Of a stretch of DNA of 13,408 nucleotides, positions 7,393 through 13,408 are shown one piece after another. The position numbers were made by a program, and so were the translations under genes. The stretch covers positions 1 to 13,408 of the forward strand of contig FR899773.1 of NCBI GenBank assembly GCA_000437355.1, given 5' to 3'. This DNA is from Firmicutes bacterium CAG:460. Its GTDB lineage: Bacteria; Bacillota_I; Bacilli_A; RF39; UBA660. Each line of letters begins with the position of its first letter. Positions within the stretch are counted from its first letter, which is position 1. The notes beneath the pieces are model-generated. The model was not told where the DNA came from. It was given only the letters and a program-made list of their open reading frames with translations, and ran no database searches.

Positions 7393-7686
7393 TTATTCTC
7401 CAACTGTTTTAATATTACTATTATTATACGACAAACCATGATTTTCTGCAATAGTTTGAATGTTTTCTAAACTTGCAAGTTCATCGATTTGCATTGAAAG
7501 TCCTTGATTAGTAAGTTCTTGGCGTTCAATATTTTTAGTTATTTTTTCAACTTCATTATTTGTTTCAGATAACATTGAAGATGTAAAAACATTAAATACT
7601 GGTATTGTTATTAGTAAGAAAAGTAACAATACATACATTGCTTTTTCTCCTTTTAATAATTTAACCTTTTTACTCTTTTTTTTCAT
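7393..7686 (-). CDS. ftsL: FtsL-like divisome protein (97 aa)
   Basis: This is a small bitopic protein with a Lys-rich cytosolic tail, one membrane helix (about 17-36) and an extracellular heptad-like coiled coil (about 40-80), as in FtsL/DivIC proteins that link FtsQ/DivIB to the septal synthase. Sequence conservation in this family is low, so the name rests mainly on topology and on the position between rsmH and the PBP gene. The ATG at 7686 is chosen. An upstream in-frame TTG at 7695 would sit directly on the AAAGGA that serves as SD. That SD lies inside the last codons of rsmH, indicating coupled translation. Confidence 0.85.
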   Translation of the reverse strand: MKKKSKKVKLLKGEKAMYVLLLFLLITIPVFNVFTSSMLSETNNEVEKITKNIERQELTNQGLSMQIDELASLENIQTIAENHGLSYNNSNIKTVGE

Positions 7687-7691
7687 TATAA

Positions 7692-8603
7692 TCAAATCCT
7701 TTCAATTACTCTTAATTTAGCACTTCTACTTCTGGAATTTTCTTCTAATTCTTTTTTAGTTGGAAGTATTGGCTTTTTATTAACTAACTTTATTAAAGGC
7801 TTATACGCATCAGGTATTTCTTTTAAACCTTTAACAAGGGGGTCAATATCACTATATTTTTTAAAAACATTTTTAACAATTCTATCTTCTAAAGAATGAA
7901 ATGTTATAACACACATCCTTCCTCCAACTTTTAGTCTTTTTATAGCATCAGGAAGAACTTTTTCTAAAACTGTTAATTCTTCATTTACTTCAATTCTTAA
8001 TGCTTGGAATATTTTTCTTTCAGGATGTTGTTTGTAAAAGTAGTTAGCTCCGGTGGCTTCTTTTATTACTTCAACAAGTTCTAATGTTGTTTTGATACTT
8101 TCGTTTTTACTTTTAATTTTCTTAGCTATTACTTTACTTAGTTTTTCTTCACCATATTTAAAGAAAATTTCTGCTAATTCATTTTCACTATAAGTATCAA
8201 TGATATCTTTAGCACTTTTCCCTTCACTAGACATTCTCATATCTAAGGGACCATCATGCATAAAAGAAAATCCTCTGGTCTCATCATCTATTTGAGGAGA
8301 TGAAAAACCTAAGTCAAATATAATTCCATCTACATTAGTAATGTTTTCTTCATCTAATACTTCTTTCATATTAACAAAATTAGTATTAAATATCTTAAAA
8401 TTATCGCCGATTTCTTTTAGGGTTTTTGTGGAATACTCTACCGCTTTTTTATCAGCATCAAAACCATAAAGGGCTCCATTTGGTATTTTTTTTAATATTT
8501 CTTTGGAATCTCCGGCATAACCAATTGTGCCATCTATGTATATTCCGCCATCTTTGATATCTAGATTTTCAAGCAATTCATTTTTTAGTACACTATAATG
8601 CAT
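7692..8603 (-). CDS. rsmH: 16S rRNA (cytosine-1402-N4)-methyltransferase RsmH
   Basis: This enzyme methylates N4 of C1402 in the 16S rRNA decoding centre using SAM. From ATG 8603 the 303-aa product starts HYSVL, like the family's H-x-PVLL start. It has the SAM-binding segment YIDGTIGYAGDS (22-33), FDLGFSSPQID, DGPLDMRM, the HPERKIFQALRIEVN segment, TFHSLEDR, and the C-terminal NSRSRSAKLRV. A longer start at 8642 would add 13 non-conserved residues deep in mraZ, and GGTGAT upstream of 8603 is a usable SD. The gene overlaps the end of mraZ by 11 nt. The usual GHS of the SAM loop is GDS here (Asp32). Confidence 0.95.
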   Translation of the reverse strand: MHYSVLKNELLENLDIKDGGIYIDGTIGYAGDSKEILKKIPNGALYGFDADKKAVEYSTKTLKEIGDNFKIFNTNFVNMKEVLDEENITNVDGIIFDLGFSSPQIDDETRGFSFMHDGPLDMRMSSEGKSAKDIIDTYSENELAEIFFKYGEEKLSKVIAKKIKSKNESIKTTLELVEVIKEATGANYFYKQHPERKIFQALRIEVNEELTVLEKVLPDAIKRLKVGGRMCVITFHSLEDRIVKNVFKKYSDIDPLVKGLKEIPDAYKPLIKLVNKKPILPTKKELEENSRSRSAKLRVIERI

Positions 8604-9033
8604 TTTTATCACCATCAAATAAATTTTCTGCAATATCTTCAATAATATCGCTGTTGTCGTTCATAAATTCTTCGAATGCTTTACTATCCCAGATTTCCAA
8701 ATGGTCATTAACGCCGATTATAATACATTCTTTATCTAAACCGGCGTAGCTAACCAATGGGGAGGTAATACTCATTCGACCACTTTTGTCGAACTCGCAG
8801 GCAGTAGCCCCCGAATAGAAGAAACGTGTGAAAGTCCGGGTTACTTTTTTAGTGAAAGGTAGAGTATTTAGTTTACCTACTAGCTTTTCCCATTCCGTTT
8901 TTGAGTAGACATATAAGCATTTTTCAATGCCTCGGGTAAGAATAAATTCTTGACCTAAGTCTTCCCTAAACTTCGTTGGAATAACAAGTCGGCCTTTATC
9001 ATCAATGTTATGATGAAATTCACCCAGCAACAT
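8593..9033 (-). CDS. mraZ: Transcriptional regulator MraZ
   Basis: MraZ is a ring-forming DNA-binding protein with two SpoVT-AbrB domains that controls the dcw cluster. The start MLLGEFHHNIDDKGRLVIP matches the family, and a second DKSGRMSI element marks the second half. The ATG at 9033, preceded by a GGGGG SD, gives 146 aa, the normal length. A GTG at 9045 lies inside the third DNA box and is rejected. It is the first gene of mraZ-rsmH-ftsL-PBP. Parts of the gene are clearly richer in G+C than neighbours (30 of 60 bases at 8761-8820). Confidence 0.95.
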   Translation of the reverse strand: MLLGEFHHNIDDKGRLVIPTKFREDLGQEFILTRGIEKCLYVYSKTEWEKLVGKLNTLPFTKKVTRTFTRFFYSGATACEFDKSGRMSITSPLVSYAGLDKECIIIGVNDHLEIWDSKAFEEFMNDNSDIIEDIAENLFDGDKNAL

Positions 9034-9040
9034 ATTATCC

Positions 9041-9065
9041 CCCACTTTCTCCCACAGTTTACCAC
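9041..9065 (-). promoter_or_regulatory. MraZ-binding direct repeats (three GTGGG-type boxes)
   Basis: On the minus strand GTGGT (9065-9061), GTGGG (9055-9051) and GTGGG (9045-9041) recur at exactly 10-bp intervals just before the mraZ SD. This is the architecture known for MraZ auto-regulatory boxes. A TATATA at 9080-9075 is a likely -10, so the boxes lie around the transcript start. The last box merges with the SD. Confidence 0.85.
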
Positions 9066-9094
9066 TGTCCTACATATATACTACCAAAAGACAC

Positions 9095-9120
9095 AAAAAA
9101 AGTAAATATTAAATATTCAC
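9095..9120 (-). terminator. Terminator of the 418-aa surface gene
   Basis: An 8-bp AT-rich stem (9120-9113 with 9109-9102, one G-U pair, loop TTA) is followed by seven T (9101-9095). It is 39 nt past the stop codon. Its T run overlaps the expected -35 region of the mraZ promoter, so the two units are packed tightly. Confidence 0.65.
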
Positions 9121-9158
9121 TTTTAAAAAATTTTTTCGATGATTTACATTTTTTTACA

Positions 9159-10415
9159 TTAAAATTTTAAACGAATTGGATTATCAGAAGTTCCAGTTCC
9201 TTTGTCATATAGAATATTTTGATTTAAATAAAATACTGGTCTAGATATTTTAGCAATATTAGTAGAGTCTGCTCTAGAAAAAGAGCTACCATCATCTATA
9301 TATATTTTACCGCCATCGGAAACACTCAGCATCGTCCACTCTTCTCCTACAAACATCCAAGGAAATTTAGATGCGGATATGTTATCTGCCCAACGTTCTT
9401 TGGATGCAGAATACGCATAGTCACTTACGTACATCATCCCAATTTTAGCATTATATAAATTATTTTCATTAGTATTTAAAATTTCATTGGTAAAGGCTTC
9501 ACTAGCATTAAAATACCAAAAAATATCAGAATAAGCATTCCATTTTACAACCCAATCTGTATTTATAATTAATGACTGCCATTTGCTAGATAATTGATTA
9601 ATAAAATTTGTATTTAAGTTTATAGTATTTAGTTCTGAATATTTCCAATCAAAACAACCTGTTGTCGTTATTGGCGTTGGTGCTGCTATAATATTTTTAT
9701 TAGCTAGAAAAGTTAAGTTATTGTAATTCAATGCTACCCCACTCGGACAGCTTGTTAAAATTGACCATTTATAAGTAGTATCAGTTTCATAAGCACCATC
9801 AGTTCCTAATATGTCGGCATTGCCAGCTGTTGCTTTTATTAATTTAACATGATTGTTAAAAACCCCTATTATTCTATATAAATTGTTTTCTGGACATGTT
9901 TCATTATCACTTCCAAAACAAATATAATTTTTAACTTCATCATTTGTACCTGCATATCTATACGAATTGTCATTAGCATCTATAATTGTACCATCATCAC
10001 TTGTTATTGTACCATTGTGAAAATATATATTATTATTTCCTTGTACATTACCATATTGAGAAATAACATATTCTGCTAATGTTGGCATGTATATATCAAA
10101 ATAAATGTAACATTTATCTGAAATATTTCCTAATACAATAACTGTTTTTTTTGTATCATCCCAGCTTAGTTCACTACCATTTTCACATTTAGATAATTCA
10201 CTATTAAAAACATATCCTTCTGTTGGCCAACTACTTTGAGTAACTGTTTTATAATCTCCTGCACCTGCTGTCTGTTCTAAATTCATGGATATTAATTTTT
10301 CTGTTTTGGTACTTTTTTCTTCTTCTTTTAACACTTCTTTTGGTTTTGGAAAAAAGTTCAATATTACTAAAAATATTATAGTTATAAGTAAAAAACATAT
10401 TTTTTTATTTCTCAT
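9159..10415 (-). CDS. Full-length surface protein of the ISMNLEQTAGAGDYKT family (418 aa)
   Basis: Basic start MRNKK and a hydrophobic helix (about 6-22) form a signal anchor, followed by a Lys/Glu-rich spacer. The shared module spans about 42-115: ISMNLEQTAGAGDYKT, WPTEGY, C77, LSWDDTKK and C102. A C-terminal domain (about 127-418) has NSYRYAG, YICFGSDNETCP (C166, C174), NLYRIIGVF, VKLIKA, GTDGAY, C223/C254, AKIGMMYVSDYAY, EEWTMLSVSDGG and a final SRPVFYLN...GTGTSDNPIRL. The paired cysteines and many aromatic residues suggest an exported disulfide-stabilised fold. The RPVFYL ending resembles C-type-lectin or FGE-like beta folds, but that is only an impression. SD GGAG precedes the ATG by eight bases. 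It has its own promoter and terminator, with a divergent XRE gene. The ligand and role are unknown. Confidence 0.85.
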   Translation of the reverse strand: MRNKKICFLLITIIFLVILNFFPKPKEVLKEEEKSTKTEKLISMNLEQTAGAGDYKTVTQSSWPTEGYVFNSELSKCENGSELSWDDTKKTVIVLGNISDKCYIYFDIYMPTLAEYVISQYGNVQGNNNIYFHNGTITSDDGTIIDANDNSYRYAGTNDEVKNYICFGSDNETCPENNLYRIIGVFNNHVKLIKATAGNADILGTDGAYETDTTYKWSILTSCPSGVALNYNNLTFLANKNIIAAPTPITTTGCFDWKYSELNTINLNTNFINQLSSKWQSLIINTDWVVKWNAYSDIFWYFNASEAFTNEILNTNENNLYNAKIGMMYVSDYAYSASKERWADNISASKFPWMFVGEEWTMLSVSDGGKIYIDDGSSFSRADSTNIAKISRPVFYLNQNILYDKGTGTSDNPIRLKF

Positions 10416-10431
10416 ATTATCAACTCCATAT

Positions 10432-10446
10432 GTCTTATATAAAGAC
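10432..10446. promoter_or_regulatory. Putative operator 2 (GTCT-N7-AGAC)
   Basis: The plus strand reads GTCTTATATAAAGAC, also preceded by ATAT, 35 bp from operator 1. It lies in the surface-gene leader and could also fold as a 5-bp hairpin in the RNA. Confidence 0.55.
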
Positions 10447-10459
10447 TATTGTTAATACA

Positions 10460-10488
10460 ATTATATGTCTTTATTACAGACAAGTCAA
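10460..10488 (-). promoter_or_regulatory. Strong sigma-A promoter of the 418-aa surface gene
   Basis: On the minus strand TTGACT (10488-10483), a 17-bp spacer and TATAAT (10465-10460). The start codon is 45 nt below the -10, leaving a leader of about 38 nt. Confidence 0.88.
10467..10481. promoter_or_regulatory. Putative operator 1 (GTCT-N7-AGAC)
   Basis: The plus strand reads GTCTTTATTACAGAC, preceded by ATAT. It fills the spacer between -35 and -10 of the surface-gene promoter and is about 50 nt upstream of the XRE start. Binding here would block the surface promoter. Confidence 0.6.
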
Positions 10489-10533
10489 GCAATTTCATCT
10501 AGATAATGGGATAATTTACATGAGGTGTAAGAA

Positions 10534-10770
10534 ATGATAGGAAAAATATTAAAAACTATGCGTAAATCAAGTAAATTAAGTCAAGAACAAGTAAGTACAC
10601 TAGTTGGTTATGCTAGAAATACTATTTCACAATATGAAACAGGAGCCATTGAACCAGATTTCAAAACCATTGAAAAAATAGCTAATATATGTGGATATGA
10701 AATAAATTTTATAAATAAAGAATTAGATATGACTTTAAATAGTAAAAATATAGAAAGAAATGAATTGTAA
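10534..10770 (+). CDS. XRE-family helix-turn-helix regulator (78 aa)
   Basis: This is a compact single-domain Cro/CI-type DNA-binding protein. Residues about 5-58 form the five-helix HTH: LKTMRKSSKLSQEQVSTLVG, then the recognition helix around ARNTISQYETGAIEPD, then FKTIEKIANICGYEI. The short C-terminus has no sensor domain, so it may act as a simple dimeric repressor. GAGGTGT precedes the ATG by about five bases. It is divergent from the 418-aa surface gene, with 118 nt between the two starts. Two matching palindromes in that gap are its likely binding sites. Its own promoter is unclear; GATAAT at 10502 or 10510 is a possible -10. Confidence 0.92.
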   Translation: MIGKILKTMRKSSKLSQEQVSTLVGYARNTISQYETGAIEPDFKTIEKIANICGYEINFINKELDMTLNSKNIERNEL

Positions 10771-10775
10771 TTTTT

Positions 10776-10804
10776 TTGACAACAGCTGAAATTTGTGGTA
10801 ATAT
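10776..10804 (+). promoter_or_regulatory. Strong promoter of the small RNA
   Basis: TTGACA (10776-10781), a 17-bp spacer, then TGG before TAATAT (10799-10804), an extended -10. It begins six bases after the XRE stop. The predicted start is near 10811. Confidence 0.9.
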
Positions 10805-10810
10805 GTATAT

Positions 10811-10922
10811 AGCAAAAGAAATTTGCATAAATTAAAAATGGAACATCCAGCTTAGCGAGATTGGATGCTACCAATAAATTGGTTTTGCATCTAAATCAAC
10901 CTCGTTGATTTAGATGCTTTTT
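10811..10922 (+). ncRNA. Putative structured small RNA (~110 nt), family not recognised
   Basis: A consensus promoter and a perfect terminator enclose about 110 nt with no credible ORF; the only ATG (10838) gives five codons without an SD. Hairpins visible by eye: GCAAA/TTTGC (10812-10826), CATCCA/TGGATG (10844-10867), ACCAA/TTGGT (10870-10883) and the terminator (10887-10917). GATTGGATGC (10859-10868) can also pair with the left terminator arm (GCATC and AATC), giving a possible antiterminator-like alternative fold. No plus-strand gene follows, so a standalone sRNA is likelier than a riboswitch leader. I do not recognise 6S, tmRNA, SRP or T-box features. Confidence 0.7.
10887..10922 (+). terminator. 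Perfect 14-bp terminator of the small RNA
   Basis: GCATCTAAATCAAC, loop CTC, then its exact complement, followed by TTTTT (10918-10922). It is the strongest terminator-type hairpin in the window. Confidence 0.92.
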
Positions 10923-10933
10923 CATTTTACTTT

Positions 10934-10966
10934 AAAAGCAATATAGCGATTTGCCATATTGCTTTT
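10934..10966 (-). terminator. Terminator of the NfeD-SPFH operon, possibly bidirectional
   Basis: An 11-bp stem AAAAGCAATAT / ATATTGCTTTT begins three bases past the SPFH gene stop. The T tail is short leftward (TTTT as part of the stem) and slightly better rightward, so it may also back up the sRNA terminator. Confidence 0.7.
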
Positions 10967-10968
10967 TG

Positions 10969-11865
10969 TTATTTCTTTTTATCTTCTTTTATTACTTCTT
11001 TTAGAGTTGTTCCAAATGTAGCAACGCCTTGAAGTTCTGCAGGAACAATTATTTTTGTTGACTTACCATTTGCAACATTTTCTAATGCTTCAAATGATTT
11101 TAAACGAATCACAGCTTCATCTGCTCCAGCATCTTTTAGAAGTTTAATACCTTTTGCTTCAGCTTCTTTGATTTTAATCATTGCTTCAGCTTTACCTTCA
11201 GCTATTTTAATTTGGCTCATCATTTGGGCTTCTGCTCTTAGAATTGCACTTTCTTTTTCACCTTCAGCAATTAAGATACTTGATTTCTTTTCACCTTCAG
11301 CTTGAAGAATTTTTTCTCTTCTTTCACGTTCAGCACGCATTTGTTTTTCCATTGCTTCTTGAATATCTCTAGGTGGTAAAATATTTTTAACTTCTACTCT
11401 ATTTACCTTTATACCCCATGGGTCTGTTGCTTCATCTAAGATTGCTCTCATTTTTGTATTAATAATATCCCTACTTGTAAGAGTTTGGTCAAGTTCTAGT
11501 TCTCCGATGATATTTCTAAGTGTAGTTGCTGTTAATGACTCAATGGCACTGACTGGATAATCAACTCCATAAGTATAAAGTTTTGCATCAGTTATTTGAA
11601 AATACACAACAGTATCAATTTGCATTGTAACATTATCTTTAGTTATAACTGGTTGTGGGGCAAAGTCTTTAACTATTTCTTTTAATGTAACCTTGTTAGA
11701 TATTGAATCTATAAAAGGTATTTTAAAATGTGGTCCATGTTGCCATGTTGTATGATATGACCCAAGTCTTTCAATTACATAACATTTTGATTGAGGTACA
11801 ATCTTAATATTAGGTATAATGATGATTATAATAACTACTAATATTGCAATTAGAATTTCTGGCAT
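10969..11865 (-). CDS. SPFH/Band-7 (stomatin-like, QmcA-type) membrane protein (298 aa)
   Basis: One N-terminal membrane helix (about 3-19) is followed by the SPFH domain (about 20-185) with ERLGSYH, GPHFKIPFID, and the conserved WGIKVNRVEVKNILPP. A long alternating Ala/Glu/Lys coiled coil (about 166-245, repeats of the IAEGEKES type) mediates oligomerisation. The C-terminus has KIIVPAEL. Such proteins form large membrane scaffolds in functional microdomains. The gene begins two bases after the nfeD-like stop, and its SD GGAG lies in the end of that gene. The SPFH-NfeD pair is a classical conserved association. Confidence 0.94.
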   Translation of the reverse strand: MPEILIAILVVIIIIIIPNIKIVPQSKCYVIERLGSYHTTWQHGPHFKIPFIDSISNKVTLKEIVKDFAPQPVITKDNVTMQIDTVVYFQITDAKLYTYGVDYPVSAIESLTATTLRNIIGELELDQTLTSRDIINTKMRAILDEATDPWGIKVNRVEVKNILPPRDIQEAMEKQMRAERERREKILQAEGEKKSSILIAEGEKESAILRAEAQMMSQIKIAEGKAEAMIKIKEAEAKGIKLLKDAGADEAVIRLKSFEALENVANGKSTKIIVPAELQGVATFGTTLKEVIKEDKKK

Positions 11866-11867
11866 AA

Positions 11868-12290
11868 TTATTCACTCTCCTTTTTTACAATTAACTTAAC
11901 GCCATCAATTTTTAAAATTTTTACAGTATCTCCTTTGGCACACTTATCTTTTGATATAGCACTCCATCTTTTGCCATCTACTTTTACTTCACCAACTTCA
12001 TTTTTAGTGATTTCTTCAGTTACAATGGCATCCTCACCAATAATACGGTCTAAATTTGTTTTTTCATTATCTTTACTTCTTAATTTATTTACAATTGGTC
12101 TTGATATAACAAGTAAAAGCATTCCTAATAAAATAAATATCGTTGTAATAATTGCTGTATCTTCAATAAAGAAAGATAAAATCATGGCAACTATTCCACT
12201 TGCTACAAACCAAATTGAAACTAAATTAACGGTTGCAATTTCCACAAAGCTTAAGACAATCACTAAAATAAGCCAAAATATCCAATTCAT
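11868..12290 (-). CDS. NfeD-like membrane protein, short form (140 aa)
   Basis: Two to three membrane segments occupy about residues 3-62 (IFWLILVIVLSFVEI, then VSIWFVASGIVAMILSFF, then ITTIFILLGMLLLVI). A soluble C-terminal OB-like domain (about 80-140) follows, with IGEDAIV, GEVKVDGKRWSA and GDTVKILKIDGVKLIVK. The protease domain of long NfeD proteins is absent. It is encoded directly upstream of its usual SPFH partner. AAAGGA precedes the ATG by eight bases. Confidence 0.92.
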   Translation of the reverse strand: MNWIFWLILVIVLSFVEIATVNLVSIWFVASGIVAMILSFFIEDTAIITTIFILLGMLLLVISRPIVNKLRSKDNEKTNLDRIIGEDAIVTEEITKNEVGEVKVDGKRWSAISKDKCAKGDTVKILKIDGVKLIVKKESE

Positions 12291-12312
12291 ATAAACTTCC
12301 TTTCTTATTTAT

Positions 12313-12318
12313 ATTATA
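12313..12318 (-). promoter_or_regulatory. -10 element of the NfeD-SPFH operon
   Basis: TATAAT on the minus strand, about 23 nt above the ATG. The -35 position falls in the T run of the preceding terminator and is a poor match. Confidence 0.55.
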
Positions 12319-12333
12319 CTATAAAATTATGCA

Positions 12334-12360
12334 GAAAAAAAGAAACATTTTCAGTTTCTT
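12334..12360 (-). terminator. Terminator of the DUF1292 gene
   Basis: In the minus direction AAGAAAC (12360-12354), a 7-nt loop and GTTTCTT (12346-12340) form a 7-bp stem, followed by six more T (12339-12334). It is 12 nt past the DUF1292 stop. Confidence 0.8.
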
Positions 12361-12372
12361 TTCGAATTATGA

Positions 12373-12642
12373 CTAAAATTCATCTGGTAGGCTTTCAACT
12401 AGTTTACCTACTTCATTTGTAAATAATTTGATAAGTTCAGTTTGAAGGTTGGCATCTGCAACAGCTTCAACATAGTTTTCATTATCTTCAATTATTTCTT
12501 TAAAGATTACATATTCATCACTTGGTTCTTCGTCTTCATTAAGTACTACTGATAAAAAGTAGTTTTCATTTTCATGAGTTACTTTTTCAAGTAATAAACA
12601 ATTTACATCATTATCAAGAGTAATCACACTATCAACTGTCAT
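12373..12642 (-). CDS. DUF1292-family acidic protein (89 aa)
   Basis: The protein is small, acidic and cytosolic. VITLDNDVNCLLLEKV, then YFLSVVLNEDEEPSDEYVIFKEI, then NYVEAVADANLQTELIKLF follows the DUF1292 (YrzB-like) pattern of beta strands ending in a helix. The function of the family is unknown. GGGAGG lies eight bases before the ATG, overlapping the end of the preceding gene, whose stop is one base upstream, so the two are co-transcribed. In Bacillota this family is usually found near ruvX and alaS; here its neighbour is an unidentified membrane-associated protein. Confidence 0.85.
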   Translation of the reverse strand: MTVDSVITLDNDVNCLLLEKVTHENENYFLSVVLNEDEEPSDEYVIFKEIIEDNENYVEAVADANLQTELIKLFTNEVGKLVESLPDEF

Positions 12643-12643
12643 A

Positions 12644-13408
12644 TTATCTTCCTCCCTTGCTTTCTTCTGGGTTTAAAATATATTCTTCACCTTCATACAT
12701 ATAATGGTCTTCAGATTTTTCATCTTTATTTTCAGGTTGTATATCTAAACCTTCGATTTCTTCATCAACATTTTTATTGAATAATTTTTTGAAGTTATCC
12801 ATTAAATTTGGTTTTTCTTCTTTTGGTTCGCTTTTCTTTCTTTCACGAGCTAGTTTTAAGCTTTCAAACATTTTTTTAGATTTTAAAACAAGAGCATCAA
12901 TTGCTGCAAGTCCCCAGACATCCTCTTCAAAGTTTTCATCATTTGTTCTTTCCGGTTCACTTTCTTTATCAACTATTCCATCCTTAGCCATTTTGTTATA
13001 AATAGCTTGACCTATAGCTCCAATTCCAGCAGCGATTGCTGTAACTGGTAATATTGGTGCAAGTCCCGCTCCAGCACAAATAGCTAAAACGCTTCCTAAA
13101 GCTCCAAAGCATAAAACAGATTTAACATATGGTGCTACAACAGCACGACGTACTTTTTTAACTCTATATTTCTTGCCAGGTTCTACTTTTCTAGAATTAG
13201 TTTTTTCTTTTACTGGTTCTGTAGTTTCTGCAACTTGTTCAACGATTGGTTCAGCAGCTGGCGCTTCTTTAGTTTCAACTTTTTTCTTAACTTCAACTGG
13301 AAGACAAATATATGGAGTTTTATCATCAACTTTATTATTTATTCCAATTACTTTATCATAACTAAATCCATGAGGTAAAACTAATTTACTTTCACCATCA
13401 TATATAAT
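12644..13408 (-). CDS. Unidentified membrane-associated protein, partial (at least 254 aa, start off the right edge)
   Basis: The frame is open without a stop from the last base of the window to the TAA at 12646-12644. An ATG at 12991 could be mistaken for the start, but it lies in the middle of this frame with no SD. Visible order: an N-terminal part with YDGESKLVLPHGFSYDKVIG; a Pro/Glu/Lys/Ala-rich linker (KKKVETKEAPAAEPIVEQ); a basic stretch (KKYRVKKVRR); a hydrophobic Gly/Ala-rich hairpin-like segment (SVLCFGALGSVLAICAGAGL, then PVTAIAAGIGAIGQAI); and a charged cytosolic tail with KSKKMFESLKLARERKK and acidic patches ending EESKGGR. This looks like a membrane protein with two flexible soluble regions. 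I do not recognise the family. Confidence 0.75.
   Translation of the reverse strand: MIYDGESKLVLPHGFSYDKVIGINNKVDDKTPYICLPVEVKKKVETKEAPAAEPIVEQVAETTEPVKEKTNSRKVEPGKKYRVKKVRRAVVAPYVKSVLCFGALGSVLAICAGAGLAPILPVTAIAAGIGAIGQAIYNKMAKDGIVDKESEPERTNDENFEEDVWGLAAIDALVLKSKKMFESLKLARERKKSEPKEEKPNLMDNFKKLFNKNVDEEIEGLDIQPENKDEKSEDHYMYEGEEYILNPEESKGGR

Noticed and set aside
10608..10874. Minus-strand 88-codon frame overlapping the XRE gene and small RNA
   Set aside because: It is antisense to a clear XRE gene, has no SD and no family features.
10837..10917. T-box or other known riboswitch in the small RNA
   Set aside because: There is no T-box sequence or specifier stem, and no downstream plus-strand gene to control.
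13173..13361. Plus-strand 62-codon frame near the right edge
   Set aside because: It is the complement of the repetitive Glu/Lys/Ala linker of the minus-strand protein and has no SD.
1..13408. Mycoplasma genetic code (TGA = Trp)
   Set aside because: Tryptophans are TGG throughout, and rsmH and two of the surface copies end in TGA at expected positions.

Overview
The window is AT-rich DNA from a low-GC Gram-positive lineage. Several traits point to an uncultured Bacillota or Mollicutes-like gut bacterium: AGGAGG-type ribosome binding sites, a CIRCE element, a short mraZ-rsmH-ftsL-PBP cluster, a ClpB without its N domain, and DUF1292 and PASTA proteins. Tryptophan is encoded by TGG and several genes end in TGA, so the code is the standard bacterial one (table 11), not the Mycoplasma code. 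This lineage assignment is an inference from gene content. Nearly every gene is on the minus strand, so transcription mostly runs from high to low coordinates. The clear exceptions are a small XRE regulator and a putative small RNA at 10.5-10.9 kb.

Layout, left to right. (1) 1-873 holds a damaged tandem cluster of secreted or membrane-anchored proteins that share one N-terminal module (an ISMNLEQTAGAGDYKT motif, then a Cys-flanked LSWDDTKK segment). Three copies are joined at two abrupt junctions, one an exact stop/start overlap and one out of frame. A 19-nt A/T homopolymer sits at the promoter of the first copy. (2) 935-3117 is clpB, with a near-consensus promoter embedded in CIRCE (HrcA operator). 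(3) 3122-5264 is a zinc/cadmium efflux operon: an ArsR/SmtB sensor with a complete alpha5 metal site, and a P1B-type ATPase. (4) 5293-9065 is the division and cell-wall (dcw) cluster mraZ-rsmH-ftsL-PBP, preceded by three 10-bp-phased GTGGG-type MraZ boxes. (5) 9095-10488 is a full-length 418-aa member of the same surface family with a strong promoter. (6) 10432-10770 has two matching 15-bp palindromes in that promoter and its leader, and a divergent XRE regulator. (7) 10776-10922 is a strong promoter, a multi-hairpin RNA of about 110 nt, and a perfect 14-bp terminator, with no recognisable protein. (8) 10934-12318 is an SPFH/NfeD membrane pair. (9) 12334-13408 is a DUF1292 protein preceded by a large unidentified membrane-associated protein that runs off the right edge.

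How the parts relate. The dcw operon, the metal operon and clpB lie head to tail with no convincing terminator between them, so read-through could link cell-wall, metal-stress and heat-shock genes. The surface-protein family on both sides of this housekeeping core is the most unusual element. One copy appears to be under a dedicated divergent repressor, and another group carries a homopolymer at its promoter and chimeric junctions, which could be phase or antigenic variation. An assembly error between near-identical copies must be excluded first.
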